A stretch of DNA of 64,000 bases, from positions 496,001 through 560,000 of the forward strand of contig NZ_FNHV01000004.1 in assembly GCF_900103585.1 (NCBI RefSeq). The letters run 5' to 3'. Every line of letters starts with the position of its first letter. Position 1 is the first letter of the stretch. Both the position numbers and the translations under genes were made by a program. Shown piece by piece: positions 1-10,058 of this stretch. The stretch comes from Streptomyces sp. cf386. Its GTDB lineage: Bacteria; Actinomycetota; Actinomycetes; Streptomycetales; Streptomycetaceae. Under the pieces are notes generated by a model. The model had not been told where the DNA came from, searched no databases, and worked only from the letters and a program-made list of their open reading frames with translations.

Positions 1-454
1 CGCCGATCCGAGCCGGGCCGAGGTCGCCGAGGCCCTCGGCATCGGATTCGCCTCGCCCGAGGAGGCGCTCGGCGAGTGCGACCTGGTCGTCCACGCCAGC
101 GCCACCGAGCAGGGCCTCACCCGGTCCCTGGAACTGCTCACCGCCGAGGGCACGGTCCTCGAACTCAGCTGGTACGGCGACCGGCAGATCAGTCTGCCGC
201 TCGGCGAGGCCTTCCACTCCCGGCGGCTCGTCCTGCGCAGCAGCCAGGTCGGCACCGTCTCTCCGGCCCGCCGCGCCAGCCGCACCTACGCCGACCGGCT
301 CGCCCTGGCCCTCGAACTGCTGGCCGACCCCGCCCTTGACGCGCTCGTCACGGGGGAGAGCGCTTTCGCCGAGCTGCCCGAGGTGATGCCGAAGCTCGCC
401 TCCGGGGAGATCCCGGCGCTCTGTCACCGCGTCAGCTACGCGGACACGCCCTGA
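1..454 (+). CDS. MDR-family (zinc-type) dehydrogenase, 3' end only
   Basis: The reading frame is open from base 2 and stops at 454, so about 150 C-terminal residues are visible and the start lies outside the window. They read as the second half of a medium-chain alcohol-dehydrogenase fold: the end of the nucleotide-binding domain (DLVVHASATEQGL, then GTVLELSWYG) and the C-terminal return to the catalytic lobe. The zinc-ligand region is not in view, so zinc dependence is assumed from the family. It lies 151 nt upstream of the PTPS homologue on the same strand and is probably the redox enzyme of that pathway. Its substrate is unknown. Confidence 0.75.
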   Translation, partial: ADPSRAEVAEALGIGFASPEEALGECDLVVHASATEQGLTRSLELLTAEGTVLELSWYGDRQISLPLGEAFHSRRLVLRSSQVGTVSPARRASRTYADRLALALELLADPALDALVTGESAFAELPEVMPKLASGEIPALCHRVSYADTP

Positions 455-506
455 CGGACTCGTTCATTCCCGGACGACAAGAGCGCCTGACCTGAGAAAA
501 GAGTGA

Positions 507-2187
<1,681 letters not shown>

Positions 2188-2191
<4 letters not shown>

Positions 2192-3288
2192 GGAAGACAG
2201 CGACGACACAGAGCGAGGTGACGATTCCGGCCCAGCCGGGACCGAGGGACGCCACCGACGCCGCCGACTCGACGCGACGGGGGCCGGAGGGCGGGGCGGT
2301 TGCCCCGCCGCAGAGCGGGATCGTTTCAGCAGGGGGCGACATGAGCGGTGTGTCCGTACCGGCCGAGTCCGACGCCGACGCCGTGATCCTCGGCGCGGGT
2401 CCCGGCTTCCGTCCCGGTGAGCGGGCCACCGTACGCCTCCGGGACGCCGGGCCCGACGACCCGCCCCGCTACGCCCCCGAGTGGCTGGAGCTGCGTGAGG
2501 GCGCCGACGCCGCCGCGCGGGCGCACGAGTTGCTCGACCCCTTGCGGATCCGGCTCGCCAACCTGCCCGGAAAGGCCGGCCTGGTCATCCACGACGTGGG
2601 CTGCGGCACCGGCTCCATGGGCCGCTGGCTCGCGCCCCACCTGGACAGCGCCCAGCACTGGGTCCTGCACGACCGCGACCCGTACCTCCTGCACTTCGCC
2701 GCCGTGGCCTCCCCGCGCTCCTCCGCCGACGGCAGCCGTGTCACGGTCGAGACGCGCCGTGGCGACATCGGCCGCCTCACCCCGGACGCCCTCCTCGGCG
2801 CCTCGCTGGTGACGGCCTCCGCGCTGCTCGACGTCCTCACCCGCGAGGAGATCGACACGCTCGCCGCCGCCTGTGCCGGCGCGGGCTGCCCGGCGCTGCT
2901 GACGCTCTCCGTCGCGGGCCGCGTCGAGTTCACCCCGTCCGACCCGCTGGACGCGGAGATCGCCGAGGCGTTCAACGCCCATCAGCGGCGCTCGGGTCTG
3001 CTGGGCCCGGACGCGATCACCGCGGCGGCCGAGGCCTTCTCCGAGCACGGCGCGACCGTCCAGGTGCACCCGAGCCCCTGGCGGCTGGGCCCCGGCGAGT
3101 CGGCGCTCACCGCCCAGTGGCTGCGCGGCTGGGTCGGCGCGGCGGTCGAGGAACGACCCGAACTGCGCGAGCGCGCCGACCGTTACCTGAGCGAGCGCCT
3201 CGCCGCCTGCCGGGCCGGTGAGCTGCAGGTCGTCGTTCACCACAGCGACCTGCTGGCACTGTGCCGCCCGACGGGCGGAGCGTCATGA
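2188..3288 (+). CDS. SAM-dependent class I methyltransferase
   Basis: A 366-residue protein starting at the ATG that overlaps the glycosyltransferase stop (ATGA). The first 75 residues are low-complexity (Pro, Ala, Gly, Thr) and look like a disordered leader. Motif I, VIHDVGCGTGSMGRWL, marks the SAM-binding Rossmann fold; an acidic loop (HDRDPYLL) and TASALLDVLT follow at the expected spacing. The target is unknown. Gene order suggests it methylates an intermediate or the glycosylated product of the cluster. The long same-frame extension upstream of 2188 is a shadow of the glycosyltransferase gene. Confidence 0.8.
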
Positions 3289-4643
3289 GCGTGGAGACGG
3301 TGGCCAGGGTCATCGAGGGGTCGGCTGTGGGCGAGGCCATGGTCCTGGCCCCCGCCGCCCCCGTCGCCCCGCCGGCACCCAAGCCCGAAGCCGTCTCCCC
3401 CTCCCGCATCGGTGTCATCGTCACCGAGCCCCGCCCGGCTGCGGCCACCCCCGGCGCACCGCGCCCCCGCACGCCCCTGCGTACTTCCCTCCGCGCCGTC
3501 CTGTCCCGCCTCAACACGCCCACCGTCCGCACCCACCTGGGCACGGTGGTCGGCATCGCGATCCTCGTGGTGCTGTTCTGGCGGCTCGGAACCGGTGTCT
3601 TCCTCGACGGCCTGCGGCGGATCGACGGGGCGGCGCTGGCGGGGGCGCTCGGAATCGGGCTCGTGACCACCGTGTTCAGCGCGTGGCGTTGGCAGTTGGT
3701 GGCGCGCGGACTGCGCATCAGGTTGCCTCTCGGGTCGGCCGTCGCCGACTACTACCGTGCCCTGTTCCTCAACGCGGCCCTTCCCGGCGGAGTCCTCGGG
3801 GACGTCCACCGGGCGGTGCGACACGGGCAGAGCACCGGTGACCTGGGACGCGGTGTCCGCTCGGTGGTGCTGGAGCGGACGGCCGGTCAGGTCGCGCTCG
3901 CGGCCGTCGGCGTCGTCGTCCTGCTGACCATGCCGTCCCCGGTGCTGAACGAGGCCCGCGACCTCACGCCCGTCCTGCTGTTCGCCGCGGCGGGCGCGTT
4001 CGCCGTCGTGGCCGCCGTGCGCATGAACCGTGCGCCGTCCCGCCGTGACCGGTCGAACCTGACGGCGCTGCGCAGCACGCTCGCCGAGGCGCGGGAAGCC
4101 CTGCTGTCCCGTCGCAACGGGCCCGGTGTCGCCGTCTCCTCGGCCATCGTTCTCGCCGGCCACCTCGCGACGTTCGTGCTCGCCGCCCGGGTCGCCGGCA
4201 CCACCGCCTCCGTGGCCGTCCTGCTGCCGCTCGCCGTGCTCGCCCTGCTCGCGATGGGCCTGCCCCTGAACGTAGGCGGCTTCGGCCCCCGGGAGGGCGT
4301 CACCGCCTGGGCGTTCGGCGCGGCCGGACTGGGCGCCGGCAGCGGACTGGCCGTCTCCGTCGTGTACGGCGTGCTCAGCTTCGTGGCCGCCCTGCCCGGC
4401 GTCCTCGTCCTCGTCGCCCGCTGGTACACCGGCCTGCGCGCCGGCTCCGGGACCGCCGTCACCGAGGCGGCCCCGGAACCCGACCGCTACGCCCTTGCGT
4501 CTCCTGTGTCCCGTACGGAATCGTCCGCGGAGGTCAGCAGTGACACATACGCGCCGAAGGAATCCGCGAGGCTCGCCAGCAGGCGCTTCCCCTTTTCCGC
4601 AGAACCCAGTGAAGGACGGCCTATGACCCCCGAATCGGTATAG
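3285..4643 (+). CDS. Lysylphosphatidylglycerol synthase TM-region / flippase-like membrane protein
   Basis: A 452-residue multi-pass protein of the UPF0104/LPG-synthase transmembrane family, starting at the ATG of an ATGA overlap with the methyltransferase. After a Pro/Ala-rich cytosolic head of about 80 residues come several hydrophobic helices (VVGIAILVVLFWRL; FVLAARVAGTTASVAVLLPL) and the family signature around LPGGVLGDVHRAVRHG and LPLNVGGFGPREGV. It has no soluble aminoacyl-transferase domain, so it is probably a lipid or lipid-linked transport protein that exports or anchors the cluster product. The last 50 residues are hydrophilic and run 157 bp antisense into the creatininase gene; their authenticity is uncertain. 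Confidence 0.8.
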   Translation: MSVETVARVIEGSAVGEAMVLAPAAPVAPPAPKPEAVSPSRIGVIVTEPRPAAATPGAPRPRTPLRTSLRAVLSRLNTPTVRTHLGTVVGIAILVVLFWRLGTGVFLDGLRRIDGAALAGALGIGLVTTVFSAWRWQLVARGLRIRLPLGSAVADYYRALFLNAALPGGVLGDVHRAVRHGQSTGDLGRGVRSVVLERTAGQVALAAVGVVVLLTMPSPVLNEARDLTPVLLFAAAGAFAVVAAVRMNRAPSRRDRSNLTALRSTLAEAREALLSRRNGPGVAVSSAIVLAGHLATFVLAARVAGTTASVAVLLPLAVLALLAMGLPLNVGGFGPREGVTAWAFGAAGLGAGSGLAVSVVYGVLSFVAALPGVLVLVARWYTGLRAGSGTAVTEAAPEPDRYALASPVSRTESSAEVSSDTYAPKESARLASRRFPFSAEPSEGRPMTPESV

Positions 4644-5275
4644 CCGGACATACCGAGGGTCAAGAGATGACGGCGGTCGTCCGCCACGAAATCGGAAGTC
4701 TCATAACCGGGTCGGATCAATTCGGGATGAGTGTGCAGAAGGATGGAGGTCTCAATTTCCCCCGCGTGCATGTCGGTGAGCAGCGAGGTCTCCACTCCCG
4801 CCCGCTCCCGCGCCGCCTCCCAGTCCTCCGGGGCCGGGAAAAGTGCCATTCGCTCGCCCCGCGCGGAGGACTCCTGAACGACATTGCCCAGTACGTAGTT
4901 TCCGCCGTGTCCGTTGACGAGCACCAGGGCGTCGACGCCCGATCGGCGGAGTGAAGCCGCTATGTCCCGTATCACCGCATGAAGGGTCACGGAGGAGATG
5001 CTGACGGTCCCCGGCCAGGCCGCGTGCTCGTGCGAACAAGAGATCGTCACGGGTGGAAGGAGGTGCACCGGGTGTGTGGCGGCGATCTCGCGCGCGATGG
5101 CGCAGGCCACGAGCGTGTCGGTCGCCAGCGGCAGGAACGCGCCGTGCTGCTCGAAGCTCCCGACGGGCAGGACCGCGACCTGTCGTGAGACGCCCGCTCC
5201 CCGCGTCCGTACGTCTTCGGTGGTGTCCGCCGGCACCAGCGAGTGCGCCGCCGGCTGCGTCTGCGAATCACTCAT
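4487..5275 (-). CDS. Creatininase-family amidohydrolase
   Basis: A 262-residue metal-dependent amide hydrolase of the creatininase family, which also includes mycofactocin MftE and the archaeal formamide hydrolase ArfB. The metal and active-site motifs are intact: PVGSFEQHGAFLPLATDT (Glu, His, Asp), VNGHGGNY and HAGEIETS. It is divergent from the GTP cyclohydrolase II gene with only 41 nt between the starts. ArfB removes a formyl group from the GTP-derived formamidopyrimidine, and the neighbouring cyclohydrolase appears to be the type that stops at that compound. A deformylase role is therefore a reasonable inference, not shown by sequence alone. The 3' end overlaps the membrane-protein gene tail to tail. 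Confidence 0.85.
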   Translation of the reverse strand: MSDSQTQPAAHSLVPADTTEDVRTRGAGVSRQVAVLPVGSFEQHGAFLPLATDTLVACAIAREIAATHPVHLLPPVTISCSHEHAAWPGTVSISSVTLHAVIRDIAASLRRSGVDALVLVNGHGGNYVLGNVVQESSARGERMALFPAPEDWEAARERAGVETSLLTDMHAGEIETSILLHTHPELIRPGYETSDFVADDRRHLLTLGMSGYTDSGVIGRPSLGSAEKGKRLLASLADSFGAYVSLLTSADDSVRDTGDARA

Positions 5276-5316
5276 CTTTTTCCGGCCTTTCGTCTCTGCT
5301 TAGGATCTGAAGAATC
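5276..5316. promoter_or_regulatory. Short divergent promoter region between creatininase and GTP cyclohydrolase II genes
   Basis: Only 41 bp separate the two divergent start codons. A -10-like TAGGAT at 5301-5306 lies 10 nt before the cyclohydrolase ATG and no Shine-Dalgarno sequence is seen, so that gene may be transcribed leaderless or nearly so. The two promoters must overlap, which suggests joint regulation. Confidence 0.45.
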
Positions 5317-5985
5317 ATGACAGAAAAAATTGGTGTCCTCGGCAAGAAGTCCGCACCGCGGACGCAGCGTTCCGGCGTGGAACGCGTGGTGAATGCCCCC
5401 TTGCCCACCGTGTACGGGGAATTCCGCGCGATCGGCTACCTCGACCACGACCGCGGTGACGAGCAAGTCGCCCTCGTCTACGGCGAGATCGGCACGGAGG
5501 ACGTGCTCACCCGGCTGCACTCCGAGTGCCTGACGGGTGACGCGTTCGGCTCCCAGCACTGCGAGTGCGGCGACCAGCTGGCCTCGGCCCTGCGCGCGGT
5601 CGTCGCCGAAGGCAGCGGCATCGTCGTCTATCTGCGGGGCCACGAGGGCCGTGGCATCGGTCTGCTCGCCAAGCTGCGCGCGATGGCCCTCCAGGCGGAG
5701 GGACTGGACACCGTCGAGGCCAACCTCGCGCTCGGCCTGCCGGTGGACGCCCGCGACTACGGTGTCGCCGCCGAGATCCTGCACGACCTGGGCGTCGACT
5801 CCGTCCGGCTGATGTCGAACAACCCGCGCAAGCGGGAGGCGTTGGTGCGGCACGGGATCCAGGTGGCCGAGCAGGTTCCGCTGCTGATCCCGCCGTGCGA
5901 GAACAACATCACCTATCTGCGGACCAAGCGGGAGCGGCTCGATCATCACCTGCCGCATCTGGATGCGGTGGCCCATCTGTCCTGA
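5317..5985 (+). CDS. ribA: GTP cyclohydrolase II paralogue, probably formamidopyrimidine-releasing
   Basis: A 222-residue stand-alone GTP cyclohydrolase II. Zinc cysteines are at 71, 82 and 84 (CLTGDAFGSQHCECGDQL), and the catalytic segment is YLRGHEGRGIGLLAKLRAMA. Ordinary RibA proteins have Tyr in the RAY position; here it is Met123. From memory, work on the three S. coelicolor paralogues tied a Tyr-to-Met change at this site to release of the formylated pyrimidine instead of the deformylated riboflavin precursor. No rib genes lie nearby, and the neighbours are a creatininase and a PTPS homologue, so this copy probably serves specialised metabolism. Orthology to ribA is by family only. Confidence 0.9.
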   Translation: MTEKIGVLGKKSAPRTQRSGVERVVNAPLPTVYGEFRAIGYLDHDRGDEQVALVYGEIGTEDVLTRLHSECLTGDAFGSQHCECGDQLASALRAVVAEGSGIVVYLRGHEGRGIGLLAKLRAMALQAEGLDTVEANLALGLPVDARDYGVAAEILHDLGVDSVRLMSNNPRKREALVRHGIQVAEQVPLLIPPCENNITYLRTKRERLDHHLPHLDAVAHLS

Positions 5986-6011
5986 CTGTTGTGTCATCGG
6001 TTGTCTGCGGC

Positions 6012-6082
6012 GCCGTCGTGGCTGGTCGCGCCCCGCGGCGGAGCCGCATGTCGACACAGTCCCGCGCCCCTTGGGGGCGCGG
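6012..6082. terminator. Bidirectional GC-rich hairpin in a Streptomyces dispersed intergenic element
   Basis: CCGCGCCCC and GGGGCGCGG (about 6062-6082, loop TTG) form a strong hairpin between the convergent cyclohydrolase and serine-hydrolase genes. The preceding text (gtcgtggctggtcgcgcc) resembles a short element often seen between Streptomyces genes. It lacks a clear T-run, as is common for terminators in this genus. Confidence 0.55.
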
Positions 6083-6144
6083 CCGAACCGTTGGCATCCG
6101 GGAGGTGCGCCGGTGAACACGCACGCGAGGGCGTGTGACCGATC

Positions 6145-7377
6145 TCAGTCGCCGGTTACCGCCTCGTGCATGAGGCGCTTCAGGTCCTGGAACATGGTGT
6201 GTGAGGTCCTCGGCCGTACCTGCGTCATGAACTGCACCGTCAGGTCGCGGCCCGGGTCGACGAAGAACGTCGTGGTCGCCACCCCGCTCCAGCCGTAAGT
6301 GCCGAGGCCGGCCGGTGCCTTGGTGCGGGTCGGGTCGATCACCACGGAGACACCGAGGCCGAAGCCGAGGCCGTCGTTGCCGGACTCGTCATGCGCGGGA
6401 CGGCTGCCGAAGGCGCGCAGGTCGGCGCCGCCCGGGAGCTGGTTGGACGTCATCAGGTCCACGGTCGCGGGGGCCAGCAGACGGGTGCCGTCGAGTTCGC
6501 CGCGGCGGCGCAGCAGCTCCATGAAGCGGTGGACGTCGTGTGCGGAGGCCGCCATGCCGCCGCTGCCGGACAGGAAGCGGGGCCGGCCGCGCAGCGGGAG
6601 GCCGGGGATCGGCTCGATACCGCCGCCCTCGGTCTCGCCGTACAACTCCGCGAGCCTGCCCGCCTGTTCGTCGCTGACGCAGAACCCGGCGTCGGTCATC
6701 CCGAGCGGCCTGAAGATCCGCTCCGCGAAGAACGCGTCGAGCGGCTGCCCGGACACGACCTCGATGACCCGGCCCAGGACATTGGTGGCGACCGAGTAGT
6801 TCCACTGCGTTCCCGGCTCGAACTGCAGCGGCAGGCTCGCGTACACGTCGACCGTCTCGGCCAGGTCGGAGCCCGGCACCACCGCGGCCTCCAGGTTGGC
6901 GTCGCGGTAGAGGGCGTCGACGGGATGCGTGTGGTAGAAGGCGAAGGTCAGTCCGGCGGTGTGGGTCATCAGGTGCCGGACGGTTATCGGCCCGTCGGCG
7001 GGGCGGGTCACGGCGCCGGCGCCGGATCCGCTGACGTACACCCGGGGCTCGGCGAAGGCGGGCAGATGGCGGCCGACCGGGTCGTCGAGCGACAGCTTGC
7101 CCTCCTCCACCAGCAGCAGCGCGGCGACCGAGGTGACCGGCTTGGTCATGGAGTAGATCCGCCACAGTGTGTCGGCCCCGACGGACAGCCCGGCCGCGAT
7201 GTCCCGGTGGCCGTGCGCGGTGAGGTGGGCGACGCGTCCACCGCGGGCGACGGACACCAGGTAGCCGGGCAGCCGCCCCTCGTCGACGTAGTGGGCGAAG
7301 TACTGGTCGAGGCGGTCCAGTGCCTTCGCGTCCAGTCCGACCTCACTCGGGTCGACCTCTTGTGTCAGCAGTGCCAT
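6145..7377 (-). CDS. Serine hydrolase of the beta-lactamase (class C / esterase EstB) family
   Basis: A 410-residue penicillin-recognising serine hydrolase. The ATG at 7377 is preceded by GGAGGA 5 nt upstream, so the 14 extra residues possible from 7419 were rejected. The nucleophile motif SMTK (Ser-x-x-Lys) sits in IYSMTKPVTSVAALLL, the second motif is the Tyr in WNYSVATNVLG, and the third region is YGWSGVATT. There is no signal peptide, and the sequence fits cytosolic esterase or D-aminopeptidase-like members better than true beta-lactamases. It is transcribed alone, convergent to the cyclohydrolase gene. The physiological substrate is unknown. Confidence 0.85.
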   Translation of the reverse strand: MALLTQEVDPSEVGLDAKALDRLDQYFAHYVDEGRLPGYLVSVARGGRVAHLTAHGHRDIAAGLSVGADTLWRIYSMTKPVTSVAALLLVEEGKLSLDDPVGRHLPAFAEPRVYVSGSGAGAVTRPADGPITVRHLMTHTAGLTFAFYHTHPVDALYRDANLEAAVVPGSDLAETVDVYASLPLQFEPGTQWNYSVATNVLGRVIEVVSGQPLDAFFAERIFRPLGMTDAGFCVSDEQAGRLAELYGETEGGGIEPIPGLPLRGRPRFLSGSGGMAASAHDVHRFMELLRRRGELDGTRLLAPATVDLMTSNQLPGGADLRAFGSRPAHDESGNDGLGFGLGVSVVIDPTRTKAPAGLGTYGWSGVATTTFFVDPGRDLTVQFMTQVRPRTSHTMFQDLKRLMHEAVTGD

Positions 7378-7443
7378 CGCTCTCCTCCGAATACGTACGA
7401 CGAGGGTGCGCTCCGGCATACCCCGCGGGAACGGCCTCTGACC

Positions 7444-8817
7444 TCATCGTCGCTCAGGAACACGTGTACGGTCCTTTGATTGGCCATGATCGTCGATTGT
7501 GTGCGTCCGGCCTCCCTCGCCGGTCCGTCCCGGCAGGGCCCGGCCCGGCACCGCACCGGCCAGGGTGAGCGCGGCGAGGACACCGAGCGGCAGCTCAGGG
7601 TGACCGCCCGCTCCCATGAGCGCGGTCGCGGCGGCCACGCCCAGCACCGGCCCGACGTTCATCGCGGTCTGCTGCAACCCGCCCGCCACCCCGGCGGACT
7701 CGACGGCGGCCTCCCGTACGACGACATGGGTCGCCGCCACCATCACCGTGCCGAACCCGGCTCCGACCAGGGCGAACCCCGCGCAGACGGCGGGCACGGC
7801 CGAAGCGCGGGAGAGGACGAGGATCCCGAGCGCGAGGACCGCCATCGCCGCCGTGGTCGTACGCCGGGCGCCGAACCGGCGCACCAGCACCGCGCACGAG
7901 GGCGCCGCGAGCACCATCAGGGCGGCCAGCGGAAGGCTGACGAGGGCGCTGTGGAACGGGTCCAGGCCGAGCGGGCCTTGCAGGAGGAACGTGCCGACGA
8001 AGAGGCTCCCGGACAGCGCCGCCGAAGCGGCCACCAGCATGCCGAGCGCCGAGCCGACCGCCGGCGAGCCGATGACGTCGGCCGGTAGAAGGGGGCTCAC
8101 GCTCCGGCGCTCGTGCCGGACGAAGGCGACACCGGTGACCATGGCGGTCGTGGCGATCGCGGCGGTCCAGACCCACCCCGGCCGTGCGACGAGGACGTGG
8201 ACCAGGCAGGCCAGGGACACCGCGAGAAGGAGGGCTCCGGGTATGTCCAGCCGGGCAGGGGAGGCCGAGCGCGAGGGCCGTACGGTCAGGGCGAGCCCGC
8301 CGAAGACGACGGCCGGGACGACATTCAGCAGGAACACGGCCCGCCAGCCGGGCCCGCCCACCAGCACCCCGCCCACGACCGGCCCGGCAGCCGCCGCCAC
8401 TCCGATCGCGGCCGTCCGCACGGCGATCGGCGTCCGCAGCCGGTCGGCCGGAAACGCGGCCCGCAGCATTCCCAGCGTGGCCGGTTGCAGCAGTGCCCCG
8501 AACACGCCCTGCACGACCCGTAGTCCGATGACCCAGCCGACCCCGGGCGCCAGGGCGATCCCCGCCGACGCGGCTCCGAACCCGAGCATGCCGATACCGA
8601 AGACCCGATGGTGGCCGTACCGGTCGCCGAGCCGCCCGGCGAACACCAACAGGCTCGCCACCGCGATGAGATAGCCGGTGCTGGTCCACTGGACCTGAGC
8701 GAAGGAGGCGCCGAGGTCGCGCCGCAGGGCGGGCTGGGCGACGGTCAGGACGGTGCCGTCGAGCGCGACGATCACGGCTCCGACGACGCTGCCCGCGAGG
8801 GTGAGCCGCGCGTTCAC
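7444..8817 (-). CDS. MFS drug exporter, DHA2-type
   Basis: A 457-residue major facilitator. The GTG start at 8817 overlaps the TetR stop (GTGA). The first helix carries the DHA2-type motif VALDGTVLTVAQPALRRDLG, followed by GRLGDRYGHHRVF (motif A) and the motif C region GPVVGGVLVGG; the helix count is consistent with 12-14 segments. With a TetR gene immediately upstream it fits the usual regulator-plus-exporter pair for an amphiphilic toxin or an endogenous metabolite. The very short basic C-terminus (KDRTRVPERR) is unremarkable. Confidence 0.88.
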   Translation of the reverse strand: MNARLTLAGSVVGAVIVALDGTVLTVAQPALRRDLGASFAQVQWTSTGYLIAVASLLVFAGRLGDRYGHHRVFGIGMLGFGAASAGIALAPGVGWVIGLRVVQGVFGALLQPATLGMLRAAFPADRLRTPIAVRTAAIGVAAAAGPVVGGVLVGGPGWRAVFLLNVVPAVVFGGLALTVRPSRSASPARLDIPGALLLAVSLACLVHVLVARPGWVWTAAIATTAMVTGVAFVRHERRSVSPLLPADVIGSPAVGSALGMLVAASAALSGSLFVGTFLLQGPLGLDPFHSALVSLPLAALMVLAAPSCAVLVRRFGARRTTTAAMAVLALGILVLSRASAVPAVCAGFALVGAGFGTVMVAATHVVVREAAVESAGVAGGLQQTAMNVGPVLGVAAATALMGAGGHPELPLGVLAALTLAGAVPGRALPGRTGEGGRTHTIDDHGQSKDRTRVPERR

Positions 8818-9416
8818 TCGCCCTCCCGCCCGAGGTGTGCGTCCAGGGCCGACTCCAGAAGCGGTACGAAGTCGTCGCCGCCCGTGGCGAGTTGGAGACT
8901 GCCCCAGGCCCACAGCTGGGCGATGCCGTGCAGGTTGGCCCACAGCGCGCCCGCGACGAGCCGGGCGTCGGCGTCGGGGCGCACCTGGCCCACCAGGTCC
9001 ACCAGGCTGCCGAAGAGGGGAAGGCTGGTGTCACGCAGACCCAAGTGCCCGCTCTCCAGCAGATCGTGACGGAACATCAGCTCGTACATGCCGTGGTTGC
9101 CGAGAGCGAACTCCAGGTAGCCGCGGCCGAGCGCGGTCAGCTGCGCCCGAGGGCCGGACGCCCTGCTGTCGCCGATGGCCACCGTTGCCCGACGGGCGAG
9201 TTCCTCGAAGCCGCGGCGCGCGATGGCCGAGAGCAGTTCCAGGTGGGTGGGGAAGTAGCGACGCGGGGCGCCGTGCGAGACGCCTGCCCGGCGGGCGATC
9301 TCCCGCAGGGTGAGCGCCTGGGCGCCCTCCCGGGCGACGAGATCCACACCGACGTCGACGAGTCGGGCCCGCAGCCCTGTATCGGGTTCGTGATCGGGTT
9401 CCTGCGCAGAAGGCAT
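8814..9416 (-). CDS. TetR-family repressor of the adjacent exporter
   Basis: A 200-residue TetR regulator. The N-terminal helix-turn-helix reads ALTLREIARRAGVSHGAPRRYF; the rest is a helical ligand-binding domain (TetR_C-like, with ALWANLHGIAQLWAWG). It is translationally coupled to the MFS gene and divergent from the PPOX gene. Two nearly identical dyads at its own start codon (9416-9453) are the obvious operators, so it probably represses itself, the exporter and the flavoprotein together. Confidence 0.9.
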   Translation of the reverse strand: MPSAQEPDHEPDTGLRARLVDVGVDLVAREGAQALTLREIARRAGVSHGAPRRYFPTHLELLSAIARRGFEELARRATVAIGDSRASGPRAQLTALGRGYLEFALGNHGMYELMFRHDLLESGHLGLRDTSLPLFGSLVDLVGQVRPDADARLVAGALWANLHGIAQLWAWGSLQLATGGDDFVPLLESALDAHLGREGE

Positions 9417-9453
9417 AGACGCTGTCTACCATGATCGAGTAGACAGTGTCTAC
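9416..9453. promoter_or_regulatory. Two tandem TetR-type operator dyads
   Basis: TAGACGCTGTCTA (9416-9428) and GTAGACAGTGTCTAC (9439-9453) are both palindromes on the same half-site, TAGAC/GTCTA, spaced about two helical turns apart. They cover the tetR start codon and the promoter zone of the divergent PPOX gene. Confidence 0.75.
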
Positions 9454-9484
9454 GAAAGTGTTCGGGAAGGAGGGCCGGGAGGGA

Positions 9485-9979
9485 ATGTGCGCGCTGCTCG
9501 CCAGGGTTGATCCAGGCATGACTCAGGACGCCACCGGGAACGCCACCCAGAATGCGCTGCTCGCCCTGCTTGCCGAGGGCCACGGCGGGGTGCTGGTCAC
9601 CCTCAAACGCGACGGCCGGCCGCAGCTGTCGAACGTCAGCCACGCCTACTACCCCGACGAGCGGACCATCCGCGTGTCGATCACCGACGACCGCGCCAAG
9701 ACCCGCAATCTGCGCCGGGACCCGAGGGTGTCGTACCACGTCACGACCCCGGACCGGCGGGCCTACGTCGTGGCCGAGGGCACGGCCGACCTCACGCCGG
9801 TCGCGCAGGACCCGTACGACGCGACGGTCGACGAACTCGTCCGTCTCTATCGGGACGTCCTGGGCGAACATCCCGACTGGGAGGACTTCCGGGCGGCGAT
9901 GGTCCGGGACCGGCGGCTGGTGCTGCGGTTGCGGGTGGAGCGGGCGTACGGGATTCCGCGAGTCGACAACCGGGGCTGA
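9485..9979 (+). CDS. PPOX-class F420/flavin-dependent oxidoreductase (Rv1155-like)
   Basis: A 164-residue split-beta-barrel flavoprotein of the pyridoxamine-phosphate-oxidase-like superfamily. Recognisable segments are GVLVTLKRDGRPQLSNVSHAY, then IRVSITDDRAKTRNLRRDPRV and YVVAEGTADL. Members of this subfamily often use F420 and reduce or hold small aromatic substrates; the real substrate is not known. The start is uncertain: ATG 9485 has GGGAGGGA just before it and AAGGAGGG a little further up, and ATG 9518 is also possible. A GTG at 9446 lies inside an operator and was rejected. Probably controlled by the divergent TetR protein. Confidence 0.85.
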   Translation: MCALLARVDPGMTQDATGNATQNALLALLAEGHGGVLVTLKRDGRPQLSNVSHAYYPDERTIRVSITDDRAKTRNLRRDPRVSYHVTTPDRRAYVVAEGTADLTPVAQDPYDATVDELVRLYRDVLGEHPDWEDFRAAMVRDRRLVLRLRVERAYGIPRVDNRG

Positions 9980-10058
9980 CTCTCCGTCACCTCCCTGATC
10001 GGCCGCTAGGGTTGATCCACTGGGAGCGACGCGGAGACAGGGACGGGGAGTGCGCGGC

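Noticed and set aside
6145..7377. Classification as a true beta-lactamase resistance gene
   Set aside because: No signal peptide and the second and third motifs fit esterase-like members; resistance is not supported.
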